Positions 6,587 through 15,721 are shown, counted from the first letter of the stretch. The stretch is 34,969 bases of DNA from an uncultured Acidimicrobiaceae bacterium (GCA_913030665.1 CAJWFS010000012.1:1-34969), one strand, 5' to 3'. Numbers and translations: made by a program. The notes: a model not told the origin generated them from the letters alone.

Positions 6587-7921
6587 ATGGGACAGATGGT
6601 AGGCAGGGGATCAGATACTGGCCTCACGTGGCTGGGCAGCGACCGACCCCTGGCGCGCTCCGTCGGAAGGCCCATGGCGCGCTTCCTCAGCATCGAAGCC
6701 TCTGGCGGAATACTGCTCATGGTTGCCACGATCGTGGCCCTCGTCTGGGCCAACTCGCCATGGTCCGGCTCCTATTACGACTTCTGGCACACCGAGGTCA
6801 ACCTCTCGATCGGTGAGGTCGTCTCGCTGGACGCCAACGGTCACTCGCTCACCCTGGTGGAGTTCGTGAACGACGTTCTCATGGCCGTCTTCTTCTTCGT
6901 GGTGGGTCTCGAGATCAAGCGGGAGATGGTGACAGGCGAGCTGCGGCGACCCAGGGCGGCCGTTCTCCCGGTGGCTGCCGCCCTCGGTGGCATGGTGGTA
7001 CCGGCCCTCGTCTTCTTGGCGTTCAACGGATCGGGCGCCGGCTCGATCGGCTGGGGCATCCCGATGGCCACGGACATCGCCTTCGCCGTCGGCGTGGTCT
7101 CGCTGCTGGGCCGGCGGGTGCCGACCTCGTTGAAGGTCTTCCTCCTGAGCCTCGCCATCGTGGATGACATCGGGGCGATCCTCGTGATCGCGATCTTCTA
7201 CACGTCGAACCTGGCGATGGACTGGCTGTACCTGGGGCTGGCAACCACTGTTGCCGTGGTGCTTCTGACCAGGGCGAAGGTCTGGTACACGCCCTTCTAC
7301 ATCATGCTCGGATCGGTGCTCTGGTACGCCATGTTCAGGTCGGGGATCCACACCACCATCGCCGGGGTGGCCATGGGCCTCCTCACCCCGGCCCGTCCCC
7401 TGCTGGACCGGGCGGTCATGCCCCCGATCGAGCTGGGAAAGATGGATGCGGCGGACCTGCGGGATGCAAAGTTCCGCCTGAACGAGTCGGTGTCGGTGGC
7501 TTCCCGACTGGAGAACCGCCTCCATCCGGTGACCGGATTCGTGATCATCCCGGTCTTCGCCCTCGCCAACGCAGGTGTCGACATCAGCGGGGAGTCCCTC
7601 TCAAACGCCCTCACCTCGGGCATCACCCTGGGCATCGTCTTCGGACTGGTGGTCGGCAAGATCATCGGGGTGTCGTTGTTCAGCTTCTTGGCGCTGCGCC
7701 TCGGTCTGGCCGTCATGCCGGCCGGGATCACCCGTCGACACATCGTCGGAATATCGGCTATAGCCGGCATCGGTTTCACCGTCTCGCTCTTCGTCACCGG
7801 GTTGGCCTTCGATGCGGTCGCCCTCCAGGACGAGGCCAAGGTGGGCGTCCTAGTGGCTTCCATCGTGGCGGCGGCGATAGGCGTGCTGATCCTCAGGGGC
7901 GCCCGGGAGCAGTCGGAGTGA
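6587..7921 (+). CDS. nhaA: Na+/H+ antiporter NhaA
   Basis: This 444-residue, multi-span inner-membrane protein exports sodium in exchange for protons. It holds the NhaA hallmarks: FFFVVGLEIKRE at about 102-113, MATDIAFAVGV with D163, and the ion-binding aspartate pair D193-D194 in AIVDDIGAI. At least ten hydrophobic segments are visible, ending near 438. The start at 6587 is the longest plausible ATG and lacks a clear ribosome site; ATG at 6596 or 6674 are alternatives (the family-like part begins near residue 31). The stop overlaps the topA GTG by 4 nt (GTGA), so topA translation is probably coupled to this gene, an unusual pairing. A TACGGT box at 6557 may be its -10 element. Confidence 0.94.
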   Translation: MGQMVGRGSDTGLTWLGSDRPLARSVGRPMARFLSIEASGGILLMVATIVALVWANSPWSGSYYDFWHTEVNLSIGEVVSLDANGHSLTLVEFVNDVLMAVFFFVVGLEIKREMVTGELRRPRAAVLPVAAALGGMVVPALVFLAFNGSGAGSIGWGIPMATDIAFAVGVVSLLGRRVPTSLKVFLLSLAIVDDIGAILVIAIFYTSNLAMDWLYLGLATTVAVVLLTRAKVWYTPFYIMLGSVLWYAMFRSGIHTTIAGVAMGLLTPARPLLDRAVMPPIELGKMDAADLRDAKFRLNESVSVASRLENRLHPVTGFVIIPVFALANAGVDISGESLSNALTSGITLGIVFGLVVGKIIGVSLFSFLALRLGLAVMPAGITRRHIVGISAIAGIGFTVSLFVTGLAFDAVALQDEAKVGVLVASIVAAAIGVLILRGAREQSE

Positions 7922-10900
7922 CCAGGGCGCTCGTCATCGTGGAGTCCCCGGCGAAGGCCAAGACCATCGCCGGCTACCTGGGCGACGGTTTCGTGGTGGA
8001 GTCCTCGATCGGCCATGTCCGCGACCTGCCCCAACGTGCCTCCGACCTTCCAGAGAGCCAGCGGGGAACCCCGTGGGCCAAGTTGGGGATCGACATCGAG
8101 AACGGCTTCGAGCCGTACTACGTCGTCAACGGCGACAAGAAGGAGCAGATCGCCCGTCTGCGCCGCCTTCTGAAGGATGCCGACGAGCTGTACCTGGCCA
8201 CGGATGAGGATCGGGAGGGCGAGGCCATTGCGTGGCACCTGCTGGAGATCCTGAAGCCGAAGGTGCCGGTGAAGAGGATGGTCTTCCACGAGATCACCCC
8301 AGCGGCGATAACCGAGGCCCTGTCACAGACCCGCGATGTGGACCGCAACCTGGTCGATGCCCAGGAGACCCGTCGGATCCTCGACCGTCTCTACGGTTAC
8401 GAGCTGTCACCCGTCCTGTGGCGGATGATCGGCAAGGGACTTTCGGCAGGCCGGGTGCAGAGCGTGGCCACCCGGATCGTGGTCGAGCGAGAGCGCCAGC
8501 GAATGGAGTTCATGGCTGCCGGCTACTGGGACCTAATGGCCACCGTCACCGATGCCGACACAGGATCGTTCACCACCCGACTGGTTGCCGTCGACGGGAC
8601 GCGGGTGGCGTCGGGTCGGGACTTCGGCGACGACGGTCGTCCCACCCGTGAGGATGTCCTGGTGCTGGACGAGGCCGCCGCTGGCGCACTCACCGCCGGC
8701 CTGGTAGGGCGTCCGCTGACCGTCGCCAGCGTGGAACCGAAGCCCTACCGACGTCGACCCGCAGCGCCGTTCATCACCTCGACCCTCCAGCAGGAGGCCG
8801 GTCGCAAGCTGCGCCTCTCGTCATCACTGGCGATGCATGCCGCACAGGGGCTCTACCAGAAGGGCTACATCACCTACATGCGGACCGACAGCACCACGTT
8901 GTCGGATACGGCGATCTCGGCTGCCAGGGCGGTTGTGCGCGAACGGTTCGGAGCCGACCACCTTCCGGATGCTCCACGAACGTACGCCAACAAGGTCCGC
9001 AACGCCCAGGAGGCGCACGAGGCGATCCGGCCGGCTGGCGACCGGTTCAGGCATCCGGACGACGTGGCCGGCGAGCTGTCGAAGACCGAGGCCCGGGTCT
9101 ACGAGATGATCTGGCAGCGCACCGTGGCCTCCCAGATGACTGACGCCGTGGGGGAAACGGTCCGAATCACTCTGACCGGCGAGGTGGGCCCCGATGGTGG
9201 CGGCGTCGCCTCGGCCGTCACTTTCTCCGCCAGCGGCACTGTGATTAGCCACCAGGGCTTCCGGCGGGTCTACCGGGAGGATGTGGACGAGCCGGAGGAG
9301 GGAGACGACGAACGGGTGCTCCCGGCCCTGGAGGTCGGAGTGACGGTGAACGTGGTCGAGGTCCTCCCCGAGGGCCACGTGACACAGCCCCCGGCCCGGT
9401 TCACCGAGGCTTCGCTGGTAAAGCGGATGGAGGAGTTCGGGGTGGGTCGACCATCCACGTACGCCTCGATCATGGAGACCATCCAGCGCAACTACGTCTT
9501 CAAGAAGGGTTCTGCGCTGGTTCCCACACTCAGCGCCTTCGCCGTGACGGCGCTGCTGGAGTTCCACTTCCCCCGGCTCGTGGACTACGGCTTCACGGCC
9601 GCTATGGAGGAGGACCTGGACCAGATCGCCAACGGCAGCGCCGAGCGCGTGCCGTGGCTGGAGGCCTTCTACTTCGGGTCCGAAGATGACATCGGCCTCC
9701 ACGCCAAGGTCACCACACGGCTGGGTGACATCGACCCCCGGGGAGTCTCCACGGTGTCCCTCGGCGTCACCGACGACGGTCAGCCCGTGGTCGCCCGCTT
9801 CGGCAAGTTCGGGCCGTACGTCCAGATGGGAGACGACACCGCCACGATCCCGGACGACGTGCCCCCGGACGAGTTGACGGTCACCCGGGCGCTCGAGTAC
9901 CTGAACACCCCGAGCGACCGGGAACTGGGGACCGATCCGGGGACCGGCCTGGTGGTGGTGGCGCGCTCCGGCCGATTCGGGCCGTACGTGTCGCTGGGCA
10001 GGCTTCCCGATCGTCCGAGGCCCGGTTCCCCCGAGGCCCGACTCATGTCCGTGCCGTGGAATCGCAAGGAGGTCAAGGTGGCCGTTGCGTACCTCCGCCT
10101 CGCCGCCGGCCGGCTCGACTGGACGGGAGCGAAGCAGCTGTTCGGCCTCCCGGGGAGCGGCATAGCCAAGGGGACGCGTGACCGCCTGGCCGGTGCCGTC
10201 GACGGCGGGTCCACCCCGCTGGAGGCGATGAGCGGGGCCGACGAGCTGGGGGTCGCCGGCAAGGGGCTGGCTGGCGTGCGAGCAATCGTGGACCTGGCAG
10301 ACCGGATCGCGGTGGGGTCGGCCGCCTCACCGGCCGAGGTCATGGAGTCCGCCCTGGAGGCCTCCGGGTACCTGGAGGAGGTGCGGTCCGACGACCGGGG
10401 CGAGGATCGCCTAGCCAACCTTGACGTGCTGTTCGAGGCTGTGGCGGGCTTCGCCGACGTGGCTTCGCTGCTGGACGAGATGGACCGGCAGGCCGAAGCC
10501 GACGATGCGCCCCGCCCGAGGACGGCGTCGCTGTTCCAGACGATGACCCTGGAGCGAATCACGTTCGAGGATGCCATGCAGCTCCTCAGCCTGCCCCGGG
10601 TGGTCGGGGTGGATCCGACTGACGGCGTGGAGGTAACCGTCCAGAATGGCCGCTTCGGCCCGTACCTTCGGAAGGGTTCCGACAGCCGCAGCCTAGAGAC
10701 GGAGGAGCAGTTGCTGACCATCACCATGGATGGCTGCCTGGCCGTCCTGGCCCAGCCCAAGCGACGCGGCAGGACGGCCGCTAAGCCACCGCTGCGAGAA
10801 CTCGGGGTGGATCCGACATCGGGCCGGACGATGATCCTGAAGGACGGCAACTGGGGGCCGTACGTGACCGATGGCGAGTACAACGCCTCGTTGAAGCGTG

Positions 10901-10989
10901 GGGATGCCGTCGAGGAGCTGACCGATGAGAGGGCGACGGAGCTGCTGGCCGAGAGGCGGATGAAGGGCCCTGCCAAGAAGCGTCGTTGA
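7918..10989 (+). CDS. topA: DNA topoisomerase I (type IA)
   Basis: This 1023-residue enzyme relaxes negative supercoils through a transient 5'-phosphotyrosyl cut. The N-terminal Toprim domain shows E9 (IVESP) and the acidic triplet D96-E97-D98 (ATDEDREGEA). The catalytic tyrosine is Y320 in YITYMRTDS. Downstream, instead of zinc-finger Cys motifs, are several actinobacterial-type C-terminal repeats recognisable by G-x-(F/W)-GPY, at about 9799, 9967, 10648 and 10849 in nucleotide terms. The tail is short and basic (KGPAKKRR), with less lysine-rich sequence than I would expect in Streptomyces. The GTG start overlaps the nhaA stop. The topA-MFS-tmk-holB order is typical of actinobacteria. Confidence 0.97.
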   Translation: MTRALVIVESPAKAKTIAGYLGDGFVVESSIGHVRDLPQRASDLPESQRGTPWAKLGIDIENGFEPYYVVNGDKKEQIARLRRLLKDADELYLATDEDREGEAIAWHLLEILKPKVPVKRMVFHEITPAAITEALSQTRDVDRNLVDAQETRRILDRLYGYELSPVLWRMIGKGLSAGRVQSVATRIVVERERQRMEFMAAGYWDLMATVTDADTGSFTTRLVAVDGTRVASGRDFGDDGRPTREDVLVLDEAAAGALTAGLVGRPLTVASVEPKPYRRRPAAPFITSTLQQEAGRKLRLSSSLAMHAAQGLYQKGYITYMRTDSTTLSDTAISAARAVVRERFGADHLPDAPRTYANKVRNAQEAHEAIRPAGDRFRHPDDVAGELSKTEARVYEMIWQRTVASQMTDAVGETVRITLTGEVGPDGGGVASAVTFSASGTVISHQGFRRVYREDVDEPEEGDDERVLPALEVGVTVNVVEVLPEGHVTQPPARFTEASLVKRMEEFGVGRPSTYASIMETIQRNYVFKKGSALVPTLSAFAVTALLEFHFPRLVDYGFTAAMEEDLDQIANGSAERVPWLEAFYFGSEDDIGLHAKVTTRLGDIDPRGVSTVSLGVTDDGQPVVARFGKFGPYVQMGDDTATIPDDVPPDELTVTRALEYLNTPSDRELGTDPGTGLVVVARSGRFGPYVSLGRLPDRPRPGSPEARLMSVPWNRKEVKVAVAYLRLAAGRLDWTGAKQLFGLPGSGIAKGTRDRLAGAVDGGSTPLEAMSGADELGVAGKGLAGVRAIVDLADRIAVGSAASPAEVMESALEASGYLEEVRSDDRGEDRLANLDVLFEAVAGFADVASLLDEMDRQAEADDAPRPRTASLFQTMTLERITFEDAMQLLSLPRVVGVDPTDGVEVTVQNGRFGPYLRKGSDSRSLETEEQLLTITMDGCLAVLAQPKRRGRTAAKPPLRELGVDPTSGRTMILKDGNWGPYVTDGEYNASLKRGDAVEELTDERATELLAERRMKGPAKKRR

Positions 10990-11098
10990 CGTGGTCGGGC
11001 TCTCCGTGGCCCACTCACGGCGCCGTTGGCTTTGGTCGTGGATCCGGCCCGTCCGGGGTCGACCTGGTGCCGCCATCTGGGCGCATGCCGCCCTCCCG

Positions 11099-11104
11099 TA
11101 GAGT
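11099..11104 (+). promoter_or_regulatory. -10 element (TAGAGT) for leaderless MFS gene
   Basis: TAGAGT ends 6 nt before the GTG at 11111, with no convincing Shine-Dalgarno. It suggests that MFS-tmk has its own promoter in the 121-nt gap after topA. Confidence 0.45.
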
Positions 11105-11110
11105 GGCGGG

Positions 11111-12574
11111 GTGAGCGGACCGATCGGACGAGACTCGGCCGACCGTCGGGAGGATCCGGTTCCCGGCGACGAGTTCACGCCGTTCCGCATTCTGGGTCGA
11201 CCCTCGGTGCTCCGGTCCCGGCTGTTCATCAACCCGGACTTCTACCGCCTCTGGCTGGCGCAGGTGGTCTCGGCCACCGGAGACTGGCTGGGACTCCTGG
11301 CCATCTCCATCCTCGCCATCCGGGTGGGTTCCGGGAACGAGGGCGCCGCCCTCAGCCTGGTGCTGGCCGCCCGGATCGTGCCCGGCTTCTTCTTCGGGCC
11401 GGTGGCGGGCGTGCTCGTCGACCGCTGGGACCGCAAGAAGACGATGGTGACCTGCGACATGGGCAGGGCCATGGTCATGCTGGCGCTCCCGTTCGTGGAC
11501 ACCCTGGTCGGGTTGTTCCTCGCTTCGCTGCTGCTGGAGGCATTCACGATGCTGTGGGGGCCGGCCAAGGAGGCCTCGGTCCCGAACGTCGTCCCCGTCG
11601 AGTCGTTAGCTACCGCCAACTCACTGTCCCTGGTCGCCGCCTACGGGACCTTCCCGCTGGGCGCCGGACTGATGGCCCTCTTCGGACGGTTGTCGACCGC
11701 ACTCTTCGACTCCTCCTGGGCCGACAACGTGCGCCTCGACGACATGGGGCTGGCCTTCTATGCCAACTCCGTGTCGTTCCTGGTGACCGGGTACCTGATC
11801 TTCACCCTCGACCTGCCGAAGCGCCCACGGGCCGAGCGCGAGCAGGCGAAGGGTCGTCGTGCCGCCCTGGCCCATCCGGTCCAGGAACTCCGCGAGGGCT
11901 GGCGGTACGTCTTCGTCAACCCCGTGGTGCGCACGGTGAACATAGGCCTGGCCACCGGGTTGATGGGTGGCGGGATGCTGGTGCCGTTGGGTGCCATCTA
12001 CGCCGACGAGGTGCTGGGCGCCGGGAAGTCGGGCCTCGGTGTGCTGATCACGGCCCTCGGCCTGGGTGTGGCAGCCGGGGTGGGGCTCGTGTCGTGGCTC
12101 CAGCGACGTCTGGACAAGGCGAGGGCGTTCACCTGGTCGTTGGTCGGGGCCGGCGTGTTCCTGGGCCTGGCTGCGTCCGTCAGCCAGGTGCACCTCTCCA
12201 CGGCAATGGTGTTCGGCATCGGGATCTGTGCAGGTTCGGTATACGTACTCGGCTTCACCCTGCTGCACGAGAACGTGGATGATCAGTTGCGGGGGCGGAT
12301 CTTCTCCACCTTCTACGTGCTGGTCCGCGCCTGCGTCCTGCTGGCCCTGGTGGTCGGGCCGCTGATCGAGGACCTCCTGGACAGGCTCTCCAGCGTGCTC
12401 TGGGACCGTCACGTGGAGGTGCTCGGGCTGGGCATCGACGTGCCGGGGGTGCGGCTCACGCTCTGGTTGGCTGCCCTTATAATCCTGGCTTCCGGCGGCG
12501 TGGCCGTCGCCTCGTTGAGGGCCGGCGAGCTCGGCAACGCGGGGTCGGACAGCGATGGCGAGGAGGCGCAGTGA
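11111..12574 (+). CDS. Major facilitator superfamily membrane protein, coupled to tmk
   Basis: This 487-residue membrane protein has 10-12 hydrophobic segments starting near residue 45, after a soluble N-terminal stretch of about 40. The MFS loop signature between helices 2 and 3 is visible as GVLVDRWDRKKTM. The sequence resembles the MFS_3 or enterobactin-exporter-like group (LLHENVDDQLRGRIFSTF near the end). The last residues are acidic. The stop overlaps the thymidylate kinase GTG by 4 nt. In several actinobacteria an MFS-like domain is fused to the front of thymidylate kinase in a single polypeptide; here the two are separate but coupled. The substrate is unknown. Confidence 0.88.
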   Translation: MSGPIGRDSADRREDPVPGDEFTPFRILGRPSVLRSRLFINPDFYRLWLAQVVSATGDWLGLLAISILAIRVGSGNEGAALSLVLAARIVPGFFFGPVAGVLVDRWDRKKTMVTCDMGRAMVMLALPFVDTLVGLFLASLLLEAFTMLWGPAKEASVPNVVPVESLATANSLSLVAAYGTFPLGAGLMALFGRLSTALFDSSWADNVRLDDMGLAFYANSVSFLVTGYLIFTLDLPKRPRAEREQAKGRRAALAHPVQELREGWRYVFVNPVVRTVNIGLATGLMGGGMLVPLGAIYADEVLGAGKSGLGVLITALGLGVAAGVGLVSWLQRRLDKARAFTWSLVGAGVFLGLAASVSQVHLSTAMVFGIGICAGSVYVLGFTLLHENVDDQLRGRIFSTFYVLVRACVLLALVVGPLIEDLLDRLSSVLWDRHVEVLGLGIDVPGVRLTLWLAALIILASGGVAVASLRAGELGNAGSDSDGEEAQ

Positions 12575-13170
12575 CCGGGCACTTCATCGCGGTAGAAGGG
12601 GCAGATGGCACCGGCAAGAGCACGCAGGCCCGGTTGCTGGCGGAGCGGCTTGGGGCGTTGTTCACACGGGAGCCCGGTGGCACGCCGCTGGGCGAACGGA
12701 TCAGGGCCCTGGTCCTGGATCCCTCCGGGGATCCGCCGGTGGATCGCGCCGAGGCGTTGCTAATGGCCGCGGCGCGTGCCCAGCACGTGGCCGAGGTGGT
12801 GGAACCGGCCCTGGCCGCTGGGCGAGACGTCGTGTCCGACAGGTACGTGGCGTCGTCGGTGGCCTATCAGGGGTACGGACGAGGGCTGGGGGCAGAAGCC
12901 GTCATGGCGGTGAACCGGTTCGCCACGGACGACCTGCAGCCCGATCTCGTGGTCCTGATCCTGGTGGATGCCCCGGTAGCGGTTCGGCGTCTCGGGGATC
13001 ACCTGGACAGGATCGAGCAGGCCGGCGACGCCTTCCAGACAGCGGTGGTGGCCGCCTATTCGGAGATGGCGATCGCTGACCCGGACAGGTGGCTGGTGGT
13101 GGACGGCAACGGCACTGTCGAGGAGGTGGCCGCCAGGGTGGCCGCAGCGGTCGAGGAGCGACTGCGATGA
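12571..13170 (+). CDS. tmk: Thymidylate (dTMP) kinase
   Basis: This 199-residue cytoplasmic enzyme phosphorylates dTMP to dTDP with ATP, for dTTP supply. The P-loop is GADGTGKST at 10-18, the substrate loop is REPGGTPLGE, and the DRY motif is SDRYVASSVAYQG. The length is standard. The GTG start overlaps the stop of the MFS gene by 4 nt, so translation is coupled. The holB gene follows after 49 nt, as in many bacteria where tmk and holB are adjacent. Unlike some actinobacterial versions it carries no fused membrane domain. Confidence 0.95.
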   Translation: MTGHFIAVEGADGTGKSTQARLLAERLGALFTREPGGTPLGERIRALVLDPSGDPPVDRAEALLMAAARAQHVAEVVEPALAAGRDVVSDRYVASSVAYQGYGRGLGAEAVMAVNRFATDDLQPDLVVLILVDAPVAVRRLGDHLDRIEQAGDAFQTAVVAAYSEMAIADPDRWLVVDGNGTVEEVAARVAAAVEERLR

Positions 13171-13219
13171 CCGGCCCACGAGGTCGGTCTGCGGGGTTGG
13201 CCTACGAGGCCGACCCACG

Positions 13220-14296
13220 ATGAACGACGAAGACCTCTGGGCGACCGTGGTCGGGCAGGATGCGGCGGTTTCCCTCCTACGGTCCACCCTCGTCGCGCCC
13301 GTACACGCGTTCCTCTTCGTGGGTCCGCCGGGAGCCGGACGCGCAGAGGCGGCCCGGGCATTTGCCGGAGCGCTCTTCGCCGGGAACGGATCGGACGGCG
13401 AGCCTGATGCCGAAGGGGCGGTACGCCATCGACGCCTCGCCGCCGCCGGCCAGCACCCCGACCTGGTCCGGGTGGAGCCGGATGGCCGCGCCCTCCTGGT
13501 GGCTGACACGGAGAGGATCACCCTGGAGGGTTGGCGGTCCCCGGTGGAGGCACGCCGCAAGGTGATCGTGGTTGATCGCTTCGACACCGCCGAGCCTGAG
13601 GCGGCGGCGAGCCTGCTCAAGACCATCGAGGAACCGCCCGCCACGACGATCTTCGTGCTGCTTGCCGAGGAGGTGCCCGCCGAGCACGTGACCATAGCGT
13701 CGCGCTGCTTCCGGGTGGACTTTCCACCGCTGGCCGACGAGGTGGTGGCAGCCGCCATGGTCGCCGACGGGATGGACGCCGAACGTGCCGCTGTGTTGGC
13801 TGACGCGGCCGCCGGGAGCATCCACCGCGCCCGCCTGCTGGCCGAGGACCCGGCCCTCCACGGTCGGCGCAACGCCTGGCATTCTGTCCCGTCGCGCCTG
13901 AATGGTTCCGGGGCGGCGGTCGCAGTCATCGTCGAGGAACTGAGGGCGATGATCGACGGTGCCCAGGCTCCGCTGGCGACCCGCCACGAGGAGGAATTGG
14001 CGGCGCTGGCTGAGCGCGAGGAGGCGTTCGGCTCGCGTGGTTCCGGTCGCAGCGAGCTGGTGGGCCGCCAGAAACGCGAGCTGCGTCGCTTGCGCGACGA
14101 CGAGCTCAGGTTCGGCCTGGCCACCCTCAGCCGCGTCTACCGGGATTCGGCCCTGACGGCCAGCGAGGCCGGCCTGCCGGTGGATGCGGCTATGGATGCG
14201 ACGGCTCGCATTACCGGTGCCACGGGTGACCTGGTCAGGAATCCGAACGAGATCTTGCTGCTCCAGGCGTTGCTCCTGGACCTGCCGATGGCCTGA
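13220..14296 (+). CDS. holB: DNA polymerase III subunit delta-prime (clamp-loader AAA+ protein)
   Basis: This 358-residue AAA+ protein of the clamp loader sits directly after tmk. The N-terminal part has HAFLFVGPPGAGRAEAARAF, where the P-loop position normally held by Lys is Arg, as expected for a delta-prime subunit that does not hydrolyse ATP. The sensor-like stretch SLLKTIEEPPATTIF is typical of the family. The zinc-binding Cys cluster of tau/gamma subunits is absent. The rest is helical, with a charged stretch about 256-297 (RHEEELAALAEREE onwards) as in actinobacterial HolB. A hairpin follows the stop, shared with the convergent SDR gene. Confidence 0.9.
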   Translation: MNDEDLWATVVGQDAAVSLLRSTLVAPVHAFLFVGPPGAGRAEAARAFAGALFAGNGSDGEPDAEGAVRHRRLAAAGQHPDLVRVEPDGRALLVADTERITLEGWRSPVEARRKVIVVDRFDTAEPEAAASLLKTIEEPPATTIFVLLAEEVPAEHVTIASRCFRVDFPPLADEVVAAAMVADGMDAERAAVLADAAAGSIHRARLLAEDPALHGRRNAWHSVPSRLNGSGAAVAVIVEELRAMIDGAQAPLATRHEEELAALAEREEAFGSRGSGRSELVGRQKRELRRLRDDELRFGLATLSRVYRDSALTASEAGLPVDAAMDATARITGATGDLVRNPNEILLLQALLLDLPMA

Positions 14297-14301
14297 GCCG
14301 T

Positions 14302-14339
14302 CGAGGGCGGACCTGCAGTGGGTCGGACCCGGGCCCTCG
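14302..14339. terminator. Hairpin between convergent holB and SDR genes
   Basis: Perfect 7-nt arms (CGAGGGC at 14302-14308 and GCCCTCG at 14333-14339) can form a stem with extra inner pairing in the 65-nt convergent gap. There is no T-run on either strand, so it is either a weak bidirectional terminator or an mRNA end hairpin. Confidence 0.4.
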
Positions 14340-14361
14340 TGGCGGCTGAACCCGGTCTGCT

Positions 14362-15159
14362 CTATTCAGGGGTGACGTAGGCGGCGGTCAGCCCGCCATC
14401 CACACTCAAGTCGGTGCCGGTCACGTACGAGGACTCGTCAGACGCCAACCAGAGGGCGGCCTGCGCAATCTCCCCGGCTTCCCCGAAGCGACCCATAGGC
14501 ACGTGGACCAGGCGCCGTTGCCGCTTCTCCTCCGTGTCCAGGAAGGACATCAGCAACTCGGTGCGGAGTGGTCCGGGGCACAGGGCGTTGACGCGGATGC
14601 CCTCTCTGGCGTGGACCACGGCCAGTTCACGTGTCATGGCCAGCACGCCACCCTTGGAGGCGGTGTATGCGAGCTGCGGGGTGGCTGCCCCGACGAGGGC
14701 AACGAAGCTGGCCGTGTTGATCACGCTTCCTCCGCCGGAGCGACGCAGGGCCGGGATGCCGTGGCGGCAACCGAACCAGACGCCCTTCAGGTTGATGGAC
14801 ATGGTCAGGTCCCAGACGGCTTCCTCGGTGGCCTGAGCGTCGCCGTCGTCGGGGTGCATGATCCCGGCATTGTTGAACAGCACGTCCAGTCGCCCGAACG
14901 CCTCCTCGGTGGCGGCGATGGCGGCGGCCACCTCGGCCTCGACCGCCACGTCGGCGGCCAGGGCGATGGCTTCCCCGCCCGCACCGGTGATTTCGTCCAC
15001 GACCTGCTGCGACCCGTCGAAGTCCACGTCCACAGCGACCACCCTGGCTCCCTCGGCAGCGAATAGGAGGGCGCTCTCGCGGCCGATCCCCGATGCGGCG
15101 CCGGTGATGAACGCCGCTTTCCCGGCGAGGCGGCCGCCCGGTGTGCGGTTGGTCGTCAT
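14362..15159 (-). CDS. Short-chain dehydrogenase/reductase (SDR)
   Basis: This 265-residue classical SDR has a Rossmann cofactor motif TGAASGIGRE (about 19-28), NNAG at 96-99, and catalytic S151, Y165 and K169 (YTASK). An acidic residue at the end of the second strand (VAVDVD, D44) points to NAD(H) rather than NADP(H). The C-terminal SSYVTGTDLSVDGG is typical of 3-oxoacyl-ACP reductase and glucose-dehydrogenase-like members. The ATG at 15159 is chosen because the family-like sequence starts soon after; an ATG at 15176 in the same frame is an alternative, and neither has a strong ribosome site. It is divergent from the molybdoenzyme remnant across 187 nt. The substrate cannot be told from sequence. 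Confidence 0.9.
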   Translation of the reverse strand: MTTNRTPGGRLAGKAAFITGAASGIGRESALLFAAEGARVVAVDVDFDGSQQVVDEITGAGGEAIALAADVAVEAEVAAAIAATEEAFGRLDVLFNNAGIMHPDDGDAQATEEAVWDLTMSINLKGVWFGCRHGIPALRRSGGGSVINTASFVALVGAATPQLAYTASKGGVLAMTRELAVVHAREGIRVNALCPGPLRTELLMSFLDTEEKRQRRLVHVPMGRFGEAGEIAQAALWLASDESSYVTGTDLSVDGGLTAAYVTPE

Positions 15160-15346
15160 TGCCTGCAGGCCCGGCATCTGATTCCGACGGGTCCTGTCGG
15201 TCGTAGGGCTCGTTTCGGGCGGGCTGTGTTCCAGGGCGATGGTACGGGGCGGCTCATGGCGGTGAGCCTGCCACACCGACCCGGCCATGTGGACCTGACG
15301 CACCGCCGTCGTGGTCGAAGCCGGCCCGGTCTGAAAGGCTCGACCC

Positions 15347-15721
15347 ATGACCGGTACCGAGGTGCTCCAGGACGGCGCCAGCATCGTGAGGGGCGCCTGT
15401 CATCACGACTGTCCAGATACCTGTGCCTGGGAGGTGGCGGTCGAGGATGGCCACGCCGTCCAACTTCGTGGCGTGGCCGACCACCCGTTCACCGCCGGCG
15501 ACACGGTCCGGGTCTTCAACGACAGGGGGTCGGTCGAGATGCGTGCCGCCGTGGTGGACCGCGTGCAACCAGGTCTGGTGACCATGCCCTTCGGGTGGTG
15601 GGCGAAAGCCACCTCCGGCGGCAGGGAAGCCAATGCCCTGAGCAACCCGAGCCTTGGCCGGAAGATCGGTTCAGCGTCGTTCCACGACACCCTGGTCCAG
15701 GTGGAGAAGGCTGGGTCGTGA
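15347..15721 (+). pseudogene. Molybdopterin oxidoreductase remnant: N- and C-terminal ends joined by an in-frame internal deletion
   Basis: The 124-residue ORF matches the two ends of a large molybdenum enzyme. Residues about 1-49 are the iron-sulfur N-terminus, with C18-x3-C22-x3-C26 (CHHDCPDTC) and then ADHPFT, which in full-length members leads to the fourth cysteine. Here the sequence jumps at about residue 50 (nt about 15494-15500) to the C-terminal cofactor-binding domain ([17 protein letters not shown], then FGWW, and FHDTLVQV near the end). Full-length relatives are usually more than 600 residues, so most of the enzyme, including the fourth Cys and the molybdenum site, is missing. Start, frame and stop are intact, and the stop overlaps the next gene by 4 nt. 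It cannot work as an oxidoreductase. Either the frame is kept to translate the downstream gene, or the peptide has a new role. An assembly error is possible. Confidence 0.78.

Noticed and set aside
13170-13219. Short ORF or hairpin between tmk and holB (ATGACCGG at 13167).
   Set aside because: It is too short and has no ribosome site; the repeated GGTCGG/CCGACC is probably chance in GC-rich DNA.
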